From: Flavobacterium sp. 90
GTDB lineage: Bacteria > Bacteroidota > Bacteroidia > Flavobacteriales > Flavobacteriaceae
Reading direction: 5' to 3'
NCBI RefSeq assembly: GCF_004339525.1
Contig: NZ_SMGE01000001.1
Coordinates: 5,146,001-5,210,000 of the forward strand
Length of the DNA stretch: 64,000 nucleotides
Part shown: positions 27,833-38,049 of the stretch, piece after piece
Layout: each line of letters starts with the position of its first letter
Position numbering within the stretch: position 1 is the first letter of the stretch
Made by a program: the position numbers and the translations under genes
Notes under the pieces: model-generated
The model's database searches: none
Seen by the model: only the letters and a program-made list of their open reading frames with translations
Told to the model about the DNA's origin: nothing

Positions 27833-27890
27833 AAAATTCCTCAGAAGTAGAAAAAGGGAGTTTTGTAAATCATAAGAAAAAGAAGTAGTG

Positions 27891-30800
27891 ATGAAAAAAT
27901 ATCAATTATTTATTTGTGTAATGTTAAGTTTTTGGGCTTCGTGTACCACAAGTTTACGCGCACAAAACGGCGACCAGATTTTAGACGGAATTGGAGAAAC
28001 GGGATTAATTGCACGTTATGTTTTTGATGGCGATGCAAAAGATTGGTCGCGAAATAATTTACACGGAAAAATTCAGGATACAAAAGCTAAGTTTGTAAAT
28101 GACGAACTTTTTGGTACTGTACTTTCTTTGCCTGCAGATAGTAAAGCATTTGTTTCAATTCCCGGAGACGGATTAATTGGCGAAGAATCTTTGAGTATTT
28201 CAGGATGGATTTTCTTAAGATCGGCACAAAAGAATCAGCGCTTTTTTGATTTCGGAAAAAACACAAATTCACATTGGTTTTTTGCACCAACAGGAACTCA
28301 AAATGAAGATGGAATTCAAACTGAAGTAAGTACAGAAGCAGGAGCAAAATATAAAACAAAAGGTGCAGTTTTAGAAACCGGAAAATGGAATCATGTAGCC
28401 GTTGTAATTAATATTCCATCAAAAACAATCAGCACTTTTGTGAATGGTTTGTTGGTAAATGAAACTAAGAATGTAGAATTGGATTTAGCGAAATTATTCG
28501 ATTATAATTCGGCAGAAAAAAATAAGCTTTATATTGGAAAATCGCTTGGTGATGAAAACATTTATCTGAATGCAAAACTTCATGATTTCAGAATTTACAG
28601 AGTTCCTTTGACAGACAAACAAATCACGAGAATTTATAATAATGCCTTAAAAGAAGGACAGGAAGAAGAATCGGGAGAAGAACAAACTACAGATTTACCA
28701 AAATTTCCTGTTGGAACGCCACAACTTTACAATCAATTTTTAGCAAGTGTTGCAGACGTAAAAGTTGAAACCGTTGTAGGATCGCTTCCAAGATTACCAA
28801 GTTACATTAAAGGAGTTTACAAAAATGGAATTCAAGGTCCGGAAGTTCGCGTAATTTGGCCTTCGCCGAAAGATAATAATCAAGTACTTAAAAGTGGACA
28901 ATATACTGTAACCGGAACAGTTTCGGGAACAGATTTAAAACCAAAAGCAATTGTAACCGTAAAAGATGCAAAAGAAGCTGCAACTCCAGAACGCAAACTG
29001 GAAGCTTTTAAATTAGAGCAAGTTGTATTGAATTCTGATGCTGACGGACACGAGACAAAATTTGTTGAAAATCGTGATAAATTTTTATCCACATTGGCAA
29101 CAACAGATCCAGATTCGTTCTTATATATGTTTCGTAATGCTTTTGGGCAACAACAACCAAAAGAAGCTGAACCACTTGGCGTTTGGGATACACAAGAAAC
29201 AAAATTACGCGGTCACGCAACAGGACATTATTTAACTGCAATTGCTCAGGCATATGCAAGCACAGGTTATGACAAAGCACTTCAGGCAAATTTTGCCAAT
29301 AAAATGGAGTATATGGTAAATACACTGTACCAGTTATCTCAGCTTTCGGGCAAACCAAAAACAGCAGGAGGAAAATTTGTGTCAGATCCAACTGCTGTTC
29401 CCTTTGGTCCGGGCAAAACTGCCTACGATTCTGATTTAAGTACGGAAGGAATCCGTACTGATTATGAAAATTGGGGAACTGGATTTATCAGCGCTTATCC
29501 GCCGGATCAATTTATTATGTTGGAAAACGGTGCAATGTACGGCGGACAAAAAACGCAAATTTGGGCGCCTTATTATACTTTACATAAAATCCTTGCCGGA
29601 TTAATGGACGTCTACGAAGTTAGCGGAAATGAAAAAGCATTAGAAACCGCAAAAGGAATGGGAAATTGGGTTTATGCCCGCATGAAAAAGCTTCCAACAG
29701 AAACGCTTATCAGTATGTGGAACCGATATATTGCTGGAGAATTTGGCGGAATGAACGAAGCAATGGCAAGATTATACCGAATCACAAAAGATCCTCATTA
29801 TCTTGAAGTTGCACAGTTATTTGACAATATCAAAGTGTTTTATGGCGATGCAAATCACGCCCACGGATTAGCCAAAAATGTGGACACTTTTAGAGGTTTA
29901 CACGCCAATCAGCATATTCCGCAAATTATGGGAGCGCTTGAAATGTACCGCGATTCAAACACACCGGATTATTACCGCGTAGCCGATAATTTTTGGTACA
30001 AAACAGTAAACGATTATATGTACACAATTGGCGGAGTTGCGGGAGCAAGAAATCCTGCAAATGCCGAATGTTTTATCAGTCAGCCGGCAACGATTTACGA
30101 AAATGGTTTCTCGTCTGGCGGACAAAATGAAACTTGTGCAACCTATAATATGCTTAAACTAACGGGAGATTTATTTCTATATGAGCAACGTGGCGAATTA
30201 ATGGATTATTACGAACGTGGTCTTTACAATCACATTCTTTCATCAGTAGCCGAAAATAGTCCGGCAAATACGTATCATGTTCCTTTAAGACCAGGTTCTG
30301 TAAAACAATTTGGAAATGCTCACATGACAGGTTTTACGTGCTGTAACGGAACTGCAATTGAAAGCAATACGAAATTTCAAAATTCAATTTATTTTAAAAG
30401 TGCTGATAATAATGCGCTTTATGTAAATCTGTACGTGCCTTCGACTTTAAATTGGACAGAAAAAAATATAACTGTAGAACAAACAACAGATTTTCCTAAT
30501 GAAGATTTTACGAAGTTAAAGATTAAAGGCAACGGCAAATTTGATCTGAAAGTTCGTGTGCCACATTGGGCAACCAAAGGATTTTTTGTAAAAATAAATG
30601 GAAAAGAAGAAAAAGTAAAAGCAACACCGGGAAGTTATCTTTCATTGAATAAAAAATGGAAAGATGGCGATATAGTGGAATTGCGTATGCCATTTCAATT
30701 TCACTTGGAACCGGTTATGGATCAGCAAAATATTGCGAGTTTATTTTACGGACCAATTTTATTGGCTGCACAAGAAACAGAACCTAGAAAAGATTGGCGC

Positions 30801-30947
30801 AAAGTTACTTTTGATGCAAATGATATTAGCAAAGCAATACAAGGAAATCCTAAAAAGTTAGAGTTTACGATAGACGGAGTTTCATACAAACCGTTTTACG
30901 AAACCTACGGACGCCATTCGGTTTATCTGGATGTTACACTGAAATAA
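27891..30947 (+). CDS. GH127-type beta-L-arabinofuranosidase with N-terminal LamG and Ig-like domains
   Basis: 1018 aa from the ATG at 27891 (a GTG lies just before it). Signal peptide, then a LamG/concanavalin-like domain (about 35-260: ISGWIFLRSAQ, GKWNHVAVVI), an acidic linker, an Ig-like module (about 275-365), then the DUF1680/GH127 catalytic domain (about 370-1015). The zinc-thiolate site of HypBA1-type enzymes is intact: Glu747 and Cys749 (NETCATYNM) plus Cys817-Cys818 (FTCCNGT), one of which is the nucleophile. The characterised family removes beta-L-arabinofuranose, notably beta-1,2-linked arabinose on hydroxyproline of extensins. A hydroxyproline catabolic operon lies 5 kb upstream. 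Confidence 0.9.
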   Translation: MKKYQLFICVMLSFWASCTTSLRAQNGDQILDGIGETGLIARYVFDGDAKDWSRNNLHGKIQDTKAKFVNDELFGTVLSLPADSKAFVSIPGDGLIGEESLSISGWIFLRSAQKNQRFFDFGKNTNSHWFFAPTGTQNEDGIQTEVSTEAGAKYKTKGAVLETGKWNHVAVVINIPSKTISTFVNGLLVNETKNVELDLAKLFDYNSAEKNKLYIGKSLGDENIYLNAKLHDFRIYRVPLTDKQITRIYNNALKEGQEEESGEEQTTDLPKFPVGTPQLYNQFLASVADVKVETVVGSLPRLPSYIKGVYKNGIQGPEVRVIWPSPKDNNQVLKSGQYTVTGTVSGTDLKPKAIVTVKDAKEAATPERKLEAFKLEQVVLNSDADGHETKFVENRDKFLSTLATTDPDSFLYMFRNAFGQQQPKEAEPLGVWDTQETKLRGHATGHYLTAIAQAYASTGYDKALQANFANKMEYMVNTLYQLSQLSGKPKTAGGKFVSDPTAVPFGPGKTAYDSDLSTEGIRTDYENWGTGFISAYPPDQFIMLENGAMYGGQKTQIWAPYYTLHKILAGLMDVYEVSGNEKALETAKGMGNWVYARMKKLPTETLISMWNRYIAGEFGGMNEAMARLYRITKDPHYLEVAQLFDNIKVFYGDANHAHGLAKNVDTFRGLHANQHIPQIMGALEMYRDSNTPDYYRVADNFWYKTVNDYMYTIGGVAGARNPANAECFISQPATIYENGFSSGGQNETCATYNMLKLTGDLFLYEQRGELMDYYERGLYNHILSSVAENSPANTYHVPLRPGSVKQFGNAHMTGFTCCNGTAIESNTKFQNSIYFKSADNNALYVNLYVPSTLNWTEKNITVEQTTDFPNEDFTKLKIKGNGKFDLKVRVPHWATKGFFVKINGKEEKVKATPGSYLSLNKKWKDGDIVELRMPFQFHLEPVMDQQNIASLFYGPILLAAQETEPRKDWRKVTFDANDISKAIQGNPKKLEFTIDGVSYKPFYETYGRHSVYLDVTLK

Positions 30948-30962
30948 TACTTAAAAAAGTTA

Positions 30963-31052
30963 GCCACGAATTACACGAATTTTCACGAATTATTTTGAGA
31001 AATCGTATTAAAATCCCCATAAGAATTAGTAAAAATTCGTGCAATTCGTGGC
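30963..31052. repeat. Intergenic inverted repeat (GCCACGAATT family)
   Basis: GCCACGAATTACACGAATTTT (30963-30983) is mirrored by AAAATTCGTGCAATTCGTGGC (31032-31052), followed by an A-run. Long imperfect hairpin inside the operon; may be a partial terminator or mRNA stabiliser. Confidence 0.65.
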
Positions 31053-31084
31053 AAAAAAACCTTTAGAATCATCAAACCAAAAAC

Positions 31085-32776
31085 ATGAAAAAATTAATTC
31101 TAAGCCTTATTTTATTTTTATTTACGGTAACATCTTCATTTTCCAGTGAACTTATAGATGTCGTAAATACTTTTCAGGCAGACAAAACCGCTTTGCAAAA
31201 TTTTTATCCCAATAGAGAATCGGAGGAATATTATGTGCGTTTCTCTAAGTTTTATTCTGATTGGGAGAAAACAGTAAAAAATATCGATTTTAAAAGTTTA
31301 TCCAAAGACGGAAAAGTGGATTATTTATTATTGAAAAATCTAATCAATAAAGAAAATTATTTTTTACAAATAGAATACAAAGGCTATAAAGAAGTGGCTT
31401 CGGTTTTGGATTTCTCCGATGAAATAAATGTTTTTATCAAAGAAAGAAGAAGAGGAAAACATCCGGTTTCTAATCAATTGGCGAAAGCTTTTGATGTTGC
31501 AGCAAATAATATTGATAAAAAAACAGAGACTTTAAAAGCCAAACCTTTTAAAGATTGGTTTGCCGCCGATAAAGCAGCAAAATCTGTAGCTTATTTTAAC
31601 CAATCGCTTAAAGAGGCTTATGAGTTTTATTACAGTTATGATCCAGATTTTACATGGTGGATGGAAAAACCGTATAAAAAGTTATCAGAGAAATTGAAAG
31701 CTTACGAAGATTTTTTAAAAACAAATTATTCTCAAACCAGCATAAAAGATGACGGAAGCGGTATTATTGGAAAACCAATTGGAAGAGAAGCAGTAATCAA
31801 AAGTTTGTCTTACGAATATATTCCGTATTCTCCAGAAGAACTTATTGCTGCTGCTCAAAGTCAATTTGAATGGTGTAAAAAAGAAATGATAAAAGCCTCA
31901 ACCGAATTAGGTTATGGAAATGATTGGAAAAAAGCATTAGAACACGTTAAAGACACTTATGTTCCCGCAGGCGAACAACCGCAAGCGATTACGAGCCTTT
32001 ACAATCAATCGATTAAATTTATTGAAGACAAAGATTTAATTACGTTGCCGGATTTGACAAAAGAAACCTGGCAGATGATTATGATGACGCCGGAACGTCA
32101 AAAAGTAAATCCGTTTTTTACAGGAGGCTGGGAAATCAGTATTTCATATCCAACTCAGGATATGGATCAGAAAGACAAATTGATGAGCATGCGCGGAAAC
32201 AATCCTAATTTTTCTTTTGCAACGGTTCAACACGAATTACTTCCGGGACATAATTTGCAGTTCTTTATGAACAGCCGTTATAAGTCGTATCGTCAGCCTT
32301 TTGATACTCCGTTTTGGATGGAAGGTTGGGCTTTGTATTGGGAAATTATTCTTTGGAACAAACAATTTCCGCAAACACCGGAGCAAAAATTAGGAATGTT
32401 ATTCTGGAGAATTCACCGTTGTGCCCGAATCATTTTCTCCTTAAAATATCATTTAGGAGAATTGACACCACAACAATGTATTGACTTATTAGTAAACGAA
32501 GTTGGACACGAAAAAGCCAATGCAGAAGCCGAAGTCAGACGTTCTTTTGCCAGCGGAGACGCACCATTATATCAAGTCGCTTATATGACTGGAGGTTTAC
32601 AATTTTATGCTTTAAGAAATGAATTGTTAGCAAAAGGATGGACAGAAAAGCAGTTTCACGATCGCGTTTTGAAAGAGAATATAATGCCGGTTGAAATGCT
32701 TCGGATTTTATTGGAAGATTTACCGGTTTCAGAAGATTATAAAACGAATTGGAAGTTTTCGACTGATTTCAAATAA
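31085..32776 (+). CDS. Secreted DUF885-family metallopeptidase
   Basis: 563 aa with a signal peptide ending near residue 20. The DUF885 zinc motif is seen as HELLPGH (His383, Glu384, His389) followed by PFWMEGWALYWE with the third ligand region, and the C-terminal VRRSFASGDAPLYQVAYMTGG block of the family. DUF885 proteins are related to M32 carboxypeptidases and thought to be peptidases; activities are poorly known. Between the GH127 and the DUF5695 gene, it is a third peptidase of the locus, likely acting on peptide fragments in the periplasm. Confidence 0.82.
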   Translation: MKKLILSLILFLFTVTSSFSSELIDVVNTFQADKTALQNFYPNRESEEYYVRFSKFYSDWEKTVKNIDFKSLSKDGKVDYLLLKNLINKENYFLQIEYKGYKEVASVLDFSDEINVFIKERRRGKHPVSNQLAKAFDVAANNIDKKTETLKAKPFKDWFAADKAAKSVAYFNQSLKEAYEFYYSYDPDFTWWMEKPYKKLSEKLKAYEDFLKTNYSQTSIKDDGSGIIGKPIGREAVIKSLSYEYIPYSPEELIAAAQSQFEWCKKEMIKASTELGYGNDWKKALEHVKDTYVPAGEQPQAITSLYNQSIKFIEDKDLITLPDLTKETWQMIMMTPERQKVNPFFTGGWEISISYPTQDMDQKDKLMSMRGNNPNFSFATVQHELLPGHNLQFFMNSRYKSYRQPFDTPFWMEGWALYWEIILWNKQFPQTPEQKLGMLFWRIHRCARIIFSLKYHLGELTPQQCIDLLVNEVGHEKANAEAEVRRSFASGDAPLYQVAYMTGGLQFYALRNELLAKGWTEKQFHDRVLKENIMPVEMLRILLEDLPVSEDYKTNWKFSTDFK

Positions 32777-32861
32777 TGAAAATAGTTTAGATTTTATCAT
32801 TTAAAAAAGTATAACTAAGAGACTAAATCAGATTGGTTTAGATCTTAAAATAATAAGAATT

Positions 32862-35552
32862 ATGAAGAAAATACAACTTTTGGCTTTAGTATTTTGTTGC
32901 ACAATAGGTTCGACTAATGTGCAGGCACAAGAATATTGGGATCGAATTAAAGCGAAAAAATCAACGCTTGAAGTCGACAAAGGATTTACTGTTTTGAATA
33001 CAAAATCGTTTGAATTGAAAATATTAAAATCTTCTCAAACGGTAGCAGCATTATCGCCACTTTCAGATAAAACTTTTGATTTTACGCCTGGAGAAAGACT
33101 TTCTATTCGTGATAAAGACGGACTTTATCAATTGGGAGATATCAATCTTCGGGTAAAAGCTGCGGATGGAACCTGGAAAAGTTATTCTACAGCAGAAAAA
33201 AGAGCTTCTGTAACTCCGTTAAATGTTTCGGGGAATATTTTGGCTGCAGCCGATCTTTCGAACACATTACCAACTGATATTCCGGTAACGATAAAACGTT
33301 ATTACGAAGAAAAAGACGGGAATTTAGTTTTACGTTTTGAGATTACAAACAAATCAAATACGACTCAGGAAATTGGAGCTTTAGGCGTTCCGATGGTTTT
33401 TAATAACATTCTGGAAGGAAAAACATTAGACGAAACACACGTTCACAATGTATTTTTTGATCCATATATTGGTAAAGATGCGGGTTATCTTGAAGTAAAA
33501 AGATTAAGCGGTCATGGTCCGGCATTGTTGGTGCTTCCGGAAGCAAATATGCCTTTTGAAGCGTATCGTCCGTTATTGGATGATGAAACGCCAAGAAGTA
33601 TTGTTTTTGAAGGTTTTCATGAATGGATGCCTTTTAGTAAAGCTTACGCCGAAAATGAATGGAAATCAGCTGATCAATGGAATACGCCAACTTCATTAGT
33701 ACTTAAGGCGGGAGAAACTAAAAGTTTTTCTTTGAAATTTGTATTAGTAGATCAAATTGAAAATATTCAAAATTCTTTAGTTCAAAACGATCGTCCGGTT
33801 GCAGTTGGAGTTCCGGGTTATGTTTTGCCTCAGGATGTTGACGGACAACTTTTTCTAAAATATAGTAAAGCAGTAAAATCTTTTAAAGTTGAACCTGAAG
33901 GCGCTTTAGTTATAGAACAAAAATCAAAAAATAAAAATGGTTATTTTCAATATGCTGTTCACGGAAAAAAATGGGGAAGAGCAAGATTAACCGTTGTATA
34001 TGAAGACGGATTACAACAAACAATCAATTATAAAGTAATAAAATCAGAAACAAATGTTGTAGCTGACTTTGGAAATTTCCTGACAACAGCTCAATGGTTT
34101 GACGAAAAAAACGATCCGTTTCATAGAAATCCTTCGGTAATCTCTTATGATTATGAAACTAAAAAACAAGTAACTCAGGACAGTCGTGTCTGGATTTCAG
34201 GTTTAAGTGACGAAGGTGGAGCAGGAGGCTGGCTTGGTGCAGTAATGAAACAATTAATTGAACCAAAAAAAGAAGAAGTAGAAAAATTACAGCAGTTTGT
34301 TGATAAAACTTTATGGGGAAGTATTCAGTATAATACAGCTGATACGCTTAAATACGGAGTTAAAAAGAGTGTTTTTTATTATGAGCCAACTTTAATGCCG
34401 GAAGAAACTTACAGCAAAGATGTTAATTATAAAACATGGGCTGCATGGGACAAAAAAGGCGCTGATGATCCGGGAAGATCTTATAATTATCCGCACGTTG
34501 CCGCTGCTTATTGGACAATGTATCGTTTGGCGAGATATCATGACGGCTTGGTTACAAATCATGCGTGGGATTGGTATTTGAAAAATGCTTATGAAACAAG
34601 TATTGCAATGACAAGATTAGCGCCGTATTATGCGCAGTTTGGACAAATGGAAGGAACGGTGTTTTTATTGATTTTGAAAGATTTAAAAACCGAAGGTTAC
34701 ACAGAAATGGCTACTATCCTGGAAGCTAAAATGAAAGAAAGAGCGGATCACTGGAGAACTTTAAATTATCCTTTTGGAAGTGAAATGCCTTGGGATTCTA
34801 CAGGTCAGGAAGAAGTTTATATGTGGTCAGATTATTTTGGATACACAGATAAAGCAAAGATTACATTAGACGCAATTTTGGCTTATATGCCTACAATGCC
34901 ACACTGGGCTTATAACGGAAATGCGCGCAGATATTGGGACTTTTTATACGGAGGAAAATTATCAAGAGTAGAACGTCAGATTCATCATTATGGTTCGGCT
35001 TTGAATGCGATTCCGGTTTTGGAACAATTCAGAAAAACACCTGAAGATTTCCATTTATTAAAAGTTGGTTACGGAGGATTATTAGGCGGAATTTCGAATA
35101 TTACCGAAGATGGTTTTGGAGCTGCGGCTTTTCACTCTTATCCTGAAACTTTAAGAATTGATTATTTATCAGGAGATTACGGTTCTGGTTTCTTTGGTTA
35201 TGCGGTTAATACAGCCACTTTTATTACCAATGAAAAAGATTATGGATGGGTTGCTTTTGGAGGAAATGTAAAAGAAAAAGGAGATGAAATTGTAGTTGAT
35301 ATTACAACAGCTGCAAAATCTAAAGTATTCATCGCTCCTAAAAAAATATGGTTAACATTAGACGCAGGTACTTTTAACAAAGTAGCTTATAATACTAAAA
35401 CTGGTGCGATTACTATTACTTTAGATCCAAAAACTACTTACACGCCAAATGCTTATTTGAGAGTAGATCAGGATGTTAAATTATCATATGAAAAAGTAAG
35501 AGGCGCTTATAAAATAGCTTTGAAAAACAAACCAGTTGAAATTAAACTATAA
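32862..35552 (+). CDS. DUF5695-type secreted protein, putative glycoside hydrolase
   Basis: 896 aa with a signal peptide (to QAQ, about residue 23). N-terminal beta-sandwich-like half (FELKILKSSQTVAALSPLSD; VTIKRYYEEKDGNLVLRFEI) resembling the sugar-hydrolase substrate-binding domains, then a helical half (about 540-770: YPHVAAAYWTMYRLARYHDG, YAQFGQMEGTVFLLILKDL, RYWDFLYGG) of (alpha/alpha)6-barrel character. I recall this architecture as DUF5695. No catalytic residues are established to my knowledge. It is 6 bp upstream of the GH43 gene, so the two are co-translated, and it sits in an arabinofuranosidase operon. Most likely a carbohydrate-active enzyme; the activity is unknown. Confidence 0.65.
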   Translation: MKKIQLLALVFCCTIGSTNVQAQEYWDRIKAKKSTLEVDKGFTVLNTKSFELKILKSSQTVAALSPLSDKTFDFTPGERLSIRDKDGLYQLGDINLRVKAADGTWKSYSTAEKRASVTPLNVSGNILAAADLSNTLPTDIPVTIKRYYEEKDGNLVLRFEITNKSNTTQEIGALGVPMVFNNILEGKTLDETHVHNVFFDPYIGKDAGYLEVKRLSGHGPALLVLPEANMPFEAYRPLLDDETPRSIVFEGFHEWMPFSKAYAENEWKSADQWNTPTSLVLKAGETKSFSLKFVLVDQIENIQNSLVQNDRPVAVGVPGYVLPQDVDGQLFLKYSKAVKSFKVEPEGALVIEQKSKNKNGYFQYAVHGKKWGRARLTVVYEDGLQQTINYKVIKSETNVVADFGNFLTTAQWFDEKNDPFHRNPSVISYDYETKKQVTQDSRVWISGLSDEGGAGGWLGAVMKQLIEPKKEEVEKLQQFVDKTLWGSIQYNTADTLKYGVKKSVFYYEPTLMPEETYSKDVNYKTWAAWDKKGADDPGRSYNYPHVAAAYWTMYRLARYHDGLVTNHAWDWYLKNAYETSIAMTRLAPYYAQFGQMEGTVFLLILKDLKTEGYTEMATILEAKMKERADHWRTLNYPFGSEMPWDSTGQEEVYMWSDYFGYTDKAKITLDAILAYMPTMPHWAYNGNARRYWDFLYGGKLSRVERQIHHYGSALNAIPVLEQFRKTPEDFHLLKVGYGGLLGGISNITEDGFGAAAFHSYPETLRIDYLSGDYGSGFFGYAVNTATFITNEKDYGWVAFGGNVKEKGDEIVVDITTAAKSKVFIAPKKIWLTLDAGTFNKVAYNTKTGAITITLDPKTTYTPNAYLRVDQDVKLSYEKVRGAYKIALKNKPVEIKL

Positions 35553-35558
35553 GATTCA

Positions 35559-37697
35559 ATGCCGAAAAAGAAACTAATTTACTGTTTATGCATGCTTATT
35601 TTTGCAGGAACTATTTTTGCTCAAAAAGATGTTGCTGTAAATTCTCCCGGCACTGGAAATCCAATTTTGCCGGGTTGGTTTGCCGATCCTACGATTAAAA
35701 AATTTGGAGATACCTATTACATCTATGCCACGACAGACAATGAAATGCTGGCATCGGGCGCTCCAACCGTCTGGTACAGTAAAGACTTTAAAAACTGGTA
35801 TAATTATATCATGGAAATTCCTTCTTTTTCGGCAAAATCGATTACCAATTTTTGGGCACCCGATATTATCGAAGGAAAAGATGGTAAATATTATTTGTAT
35901 TTTGGAAACTGCGAAATAGGCTGTAATATTTATGGCTATGTTTCGGATTCTCCTGTTGGACCTTGGAAAAAATTAAGCGAAAATGATACTCCGGTGATTT
36001 CAAACGGATATCCAAAAGAGAATTTTCCATCTCTGGATGCGCAGTTTTTTACCGATACTGATGGTAAAATATACAGTTATTGGGGAACTTGGGTGCATTA
36101 TAACGGCGGATATGCTGTTGGTGAATTGAACAAGAATAATATGAGTGAAATGATGCATTCAACCAATATTCCGTTAGAGCAAACGCCGGCACCTTTTGAA
36201 GCTGCTTACATGATGAAAAAAGGTTCTAAATACATTTTGATGTATTCCGGAGCGTCTTGTCATGATGAAACATATAATGTTCGTTATTCTTATTCGAATT
36301 CGCCATACGGACCTTTTACGCCCGGAAAAAACAATCCGATTTTGAGTACAAATGAAGATCAAACCGTTCACGGTCCCGGTCATCATTCGATCTTACAGGA
36401 AAAAGACGATTATTATATCGTTTATCACAAACATGATTATCCAATGACGCGAGGCGGACTTGCGAGACAAGTTTGTATTGATAAATTGATTTTTGAAAAT
36501 GATTCGACAATCAAAAAAGTCGTTCCTTCAAGCAAAGGAATTGCTGATTTAGTGAAGTCTGAAGTTCCTGAAAATATTGCTTTTGGAGCAAAAACTACCG
36601 CTTCGTCATTTTATCATTTAAAGTCGACACAATACGATTACGAATACAAACCTTCGTATGCGACAGATGATAATAATGCCACAATGTGGAAAGCAGCAGA
36701 TAATACTTCAGCGCAACATTTAATTATTGATTTAGGTTCTGAGAAGAAAGTAAAACGAGTAATGACGCAATTTGAATTTGCGAGTTATTATTACCAATAT
36801 AAATTGGAATATTCTGCCGATGGTAAAAAATGGAATTTATTTGCTGATAAATCCAAAAATCGTATAGCAGGAAGTCCAATGATTGATGATAATGATGTAA
36901 CAGCGCGTTTTATAAAATTAACAGTTCTGGGTACTGAAAAAACAGGACTTTATGCCGCAATTTGGAACATTAAAGTCTACAGTTCATTATTTGAGATTCC
37001 CTTGCAATTGCAAAACAAAGAATCGAAAATAAGTCCGGCGCCAAAAAGTTCTAAGAAATTATTGGTAGATTTTGATGCCAGTAAAATTCAAAATAAAGTC
37101 GCTATAAATTCAGTTTCGAATAAAGGATCTCTTGGCGGAACTTTTGTCAAAAGCGGAGACGTTTCTTTAGAAAATGTAGACGGAATAAAAGCGTTCAATT
37201 TTAAAAATGGAGCTTTTACTTTAGATAAAGCGGTGCCAAAAACATTGGCTTGGAATGGTTCTTATACCGTTGCAACCTGGGTTAAAAATCCTGAAATACC
37301 AAAAGAAGGTGATATTTTGTTATCATGGTGCGACAGAAACGAATTTGGCTTAGCCAATTCCTACAATACATTGGCTTACAATAGCGGAAGTTATGGCGCA
37401 GGAGTACATCTTGACGGTCATTTTGATATGAAATACAATAAAGTTCCCGAAGCTAATAAATGGCATTTTATTGTTTTAACTTTTGATGGTGTTGTAGAGA
37501 AAGTGTATGTCGATGGCGTTTTAGACAATTCGCAGAATATGCTTTTATCTTCGGCAATTGATAAAGCCAAAATAATAATTGGAGCATCTGATATTGGAGA
37601 AAATTTCTCCGGTTTTATGGCTTCATTGCGTTTGTATGATTATGCACTTAATGAAAAGGATTTAGTTAAACTAATGAATGACACCGCAAAAAAATAA
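35559..37697 (+). CDS. GH43-family glycosidase with discoidin (F5/8C, CBM32-like) and LamG domains
   Basis: 712 aa, signal peptide to about 21. The GH43 five-blade propeller (about 30-315) has the base Asp43 (WFADPT), an Asp in SLDAQFF as pKa modulator and the acid Glu in PFEAAYM. Next comes a discoidin-like module (about 335-475: KTTASSFYHL...IIDLGSEKKVKRV) and a C-terminal LamG module (about 495-705). GH43 members mostly remove alpha-L-arabinofuranose or beta-xylose. Beside a GH127 the expected role is removal of terminal alpha-L-arabinofuranose from hydroxyproline arabinosides. Last gene of the run 25583-37697. Confidence 0.88.
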   Translation: MPKKKLIYCLCMLIFAGTIFAQKDVAVNSPGTGNPILPGWFADPTIKKFGDTYYIYATTDNEMLASGAPTVWYSKDFKNWYNYIMEIPSFSAKSITNFWAPDIIEGKDGKYYLYFGNCEIGCNIYGYVSDSPVGPWKKLSENDTPVISNGYPKENFPSLDAQFFTDTDGKIYSYWGTWVHYNGGYAVGELNKNNMSEMMHSTNIPLEQTPAPFEAAYMMKKGSKYILMYSGASCHDETYNVRYSYSNSPYGPFTPGKNNPILSTNEDQTVHGPGHHSILQEKDDYYIVYHKHDYPMTRGGLARQVCIDKLIFENDSTIKKVVPSSKGIADLVKSEVPENIAFGAKTTASSFYHLKSTQYDYEYKPSYATDDNNATMWKAADNTSAQHLIIDLGSEKKVKRVMTQFEFASYYYQYKLEYSADGKKWNLFADKSKNRIAGSPMIDDNDVTARFIKLTVLGTEKTGLYAAIWNIKVYSSLFEIPLQLQNKESKISPAPKSSKKLLVDFDASKIQNKVAINSVSNKGSLGGTFVKSGDVSLENVDGIKAFNFKNGAFTLDKAVPKTLAWNGSYTVATWVKNPEIPKEGDILLSWCDRNEFGLANSYNTLAYNSGSYGAGVHLDGHFDMKYNKVPEANKWHFIVLTFDGVVEKVYVDGVLDNSQNMLLSSAIDKAKIIIGASDIGENFSGFMASLRLYDYALNEKDLVKLMNDTAKK

Positions 37698-37787
37698 ATT
37701 AAAAACGTCTTTTAAGCGCAATTAATCTTAAACAGATTTTATTGTGATTAAGAGGCATTTTATTTAATTAAAATGCATCCCGAGGCT

Positions 37788-37990
37788 TCGGGCAATATCA
37801 TTAAGTTAAACTTTTTGAAAATAAAATTAATCTCGTAAGAATGCAGTTTAAGCGCAATATTGTCATTTCGACGAAGGAAAAATCTTCGCAAGTAACTCCG
37901 CAATGAGAATCCAATCTTTGTCGAGCTTCTCACGAAGATTTACTTCGTCTGTTCGCTATCGCTCGGGTCTCCTTCGTCGAAATGATAAAA
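37788..37990. repeat. Dispersed palindromic element (GTCATTTCGACG family), long form, second copy
   Basis: Core 37861-37987: outer arms GTCATTTCGACGAAGGA / TCCTTCGTCGAAATGA, with the same TTCGTCTGTTCGCTATCG insert as the copy at 10324-10449 and a similar left flank. The remainder of the gap 37698-38049 holds no gene. Confidence 0.8.
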
Positions 37991-38049
37991 TCTCTACGAT
38001 TTAGTGTCATAGTATTATCGATTTTCTTTAGTCAATAAAAACAATCATT

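Noticed and set aside
29008..29391. 127-codon minus-strand frame within the GH127 gene
   Set aside because: Antisense of conserved GH127 sequence, low-complexity composition, no promoter or family signature.
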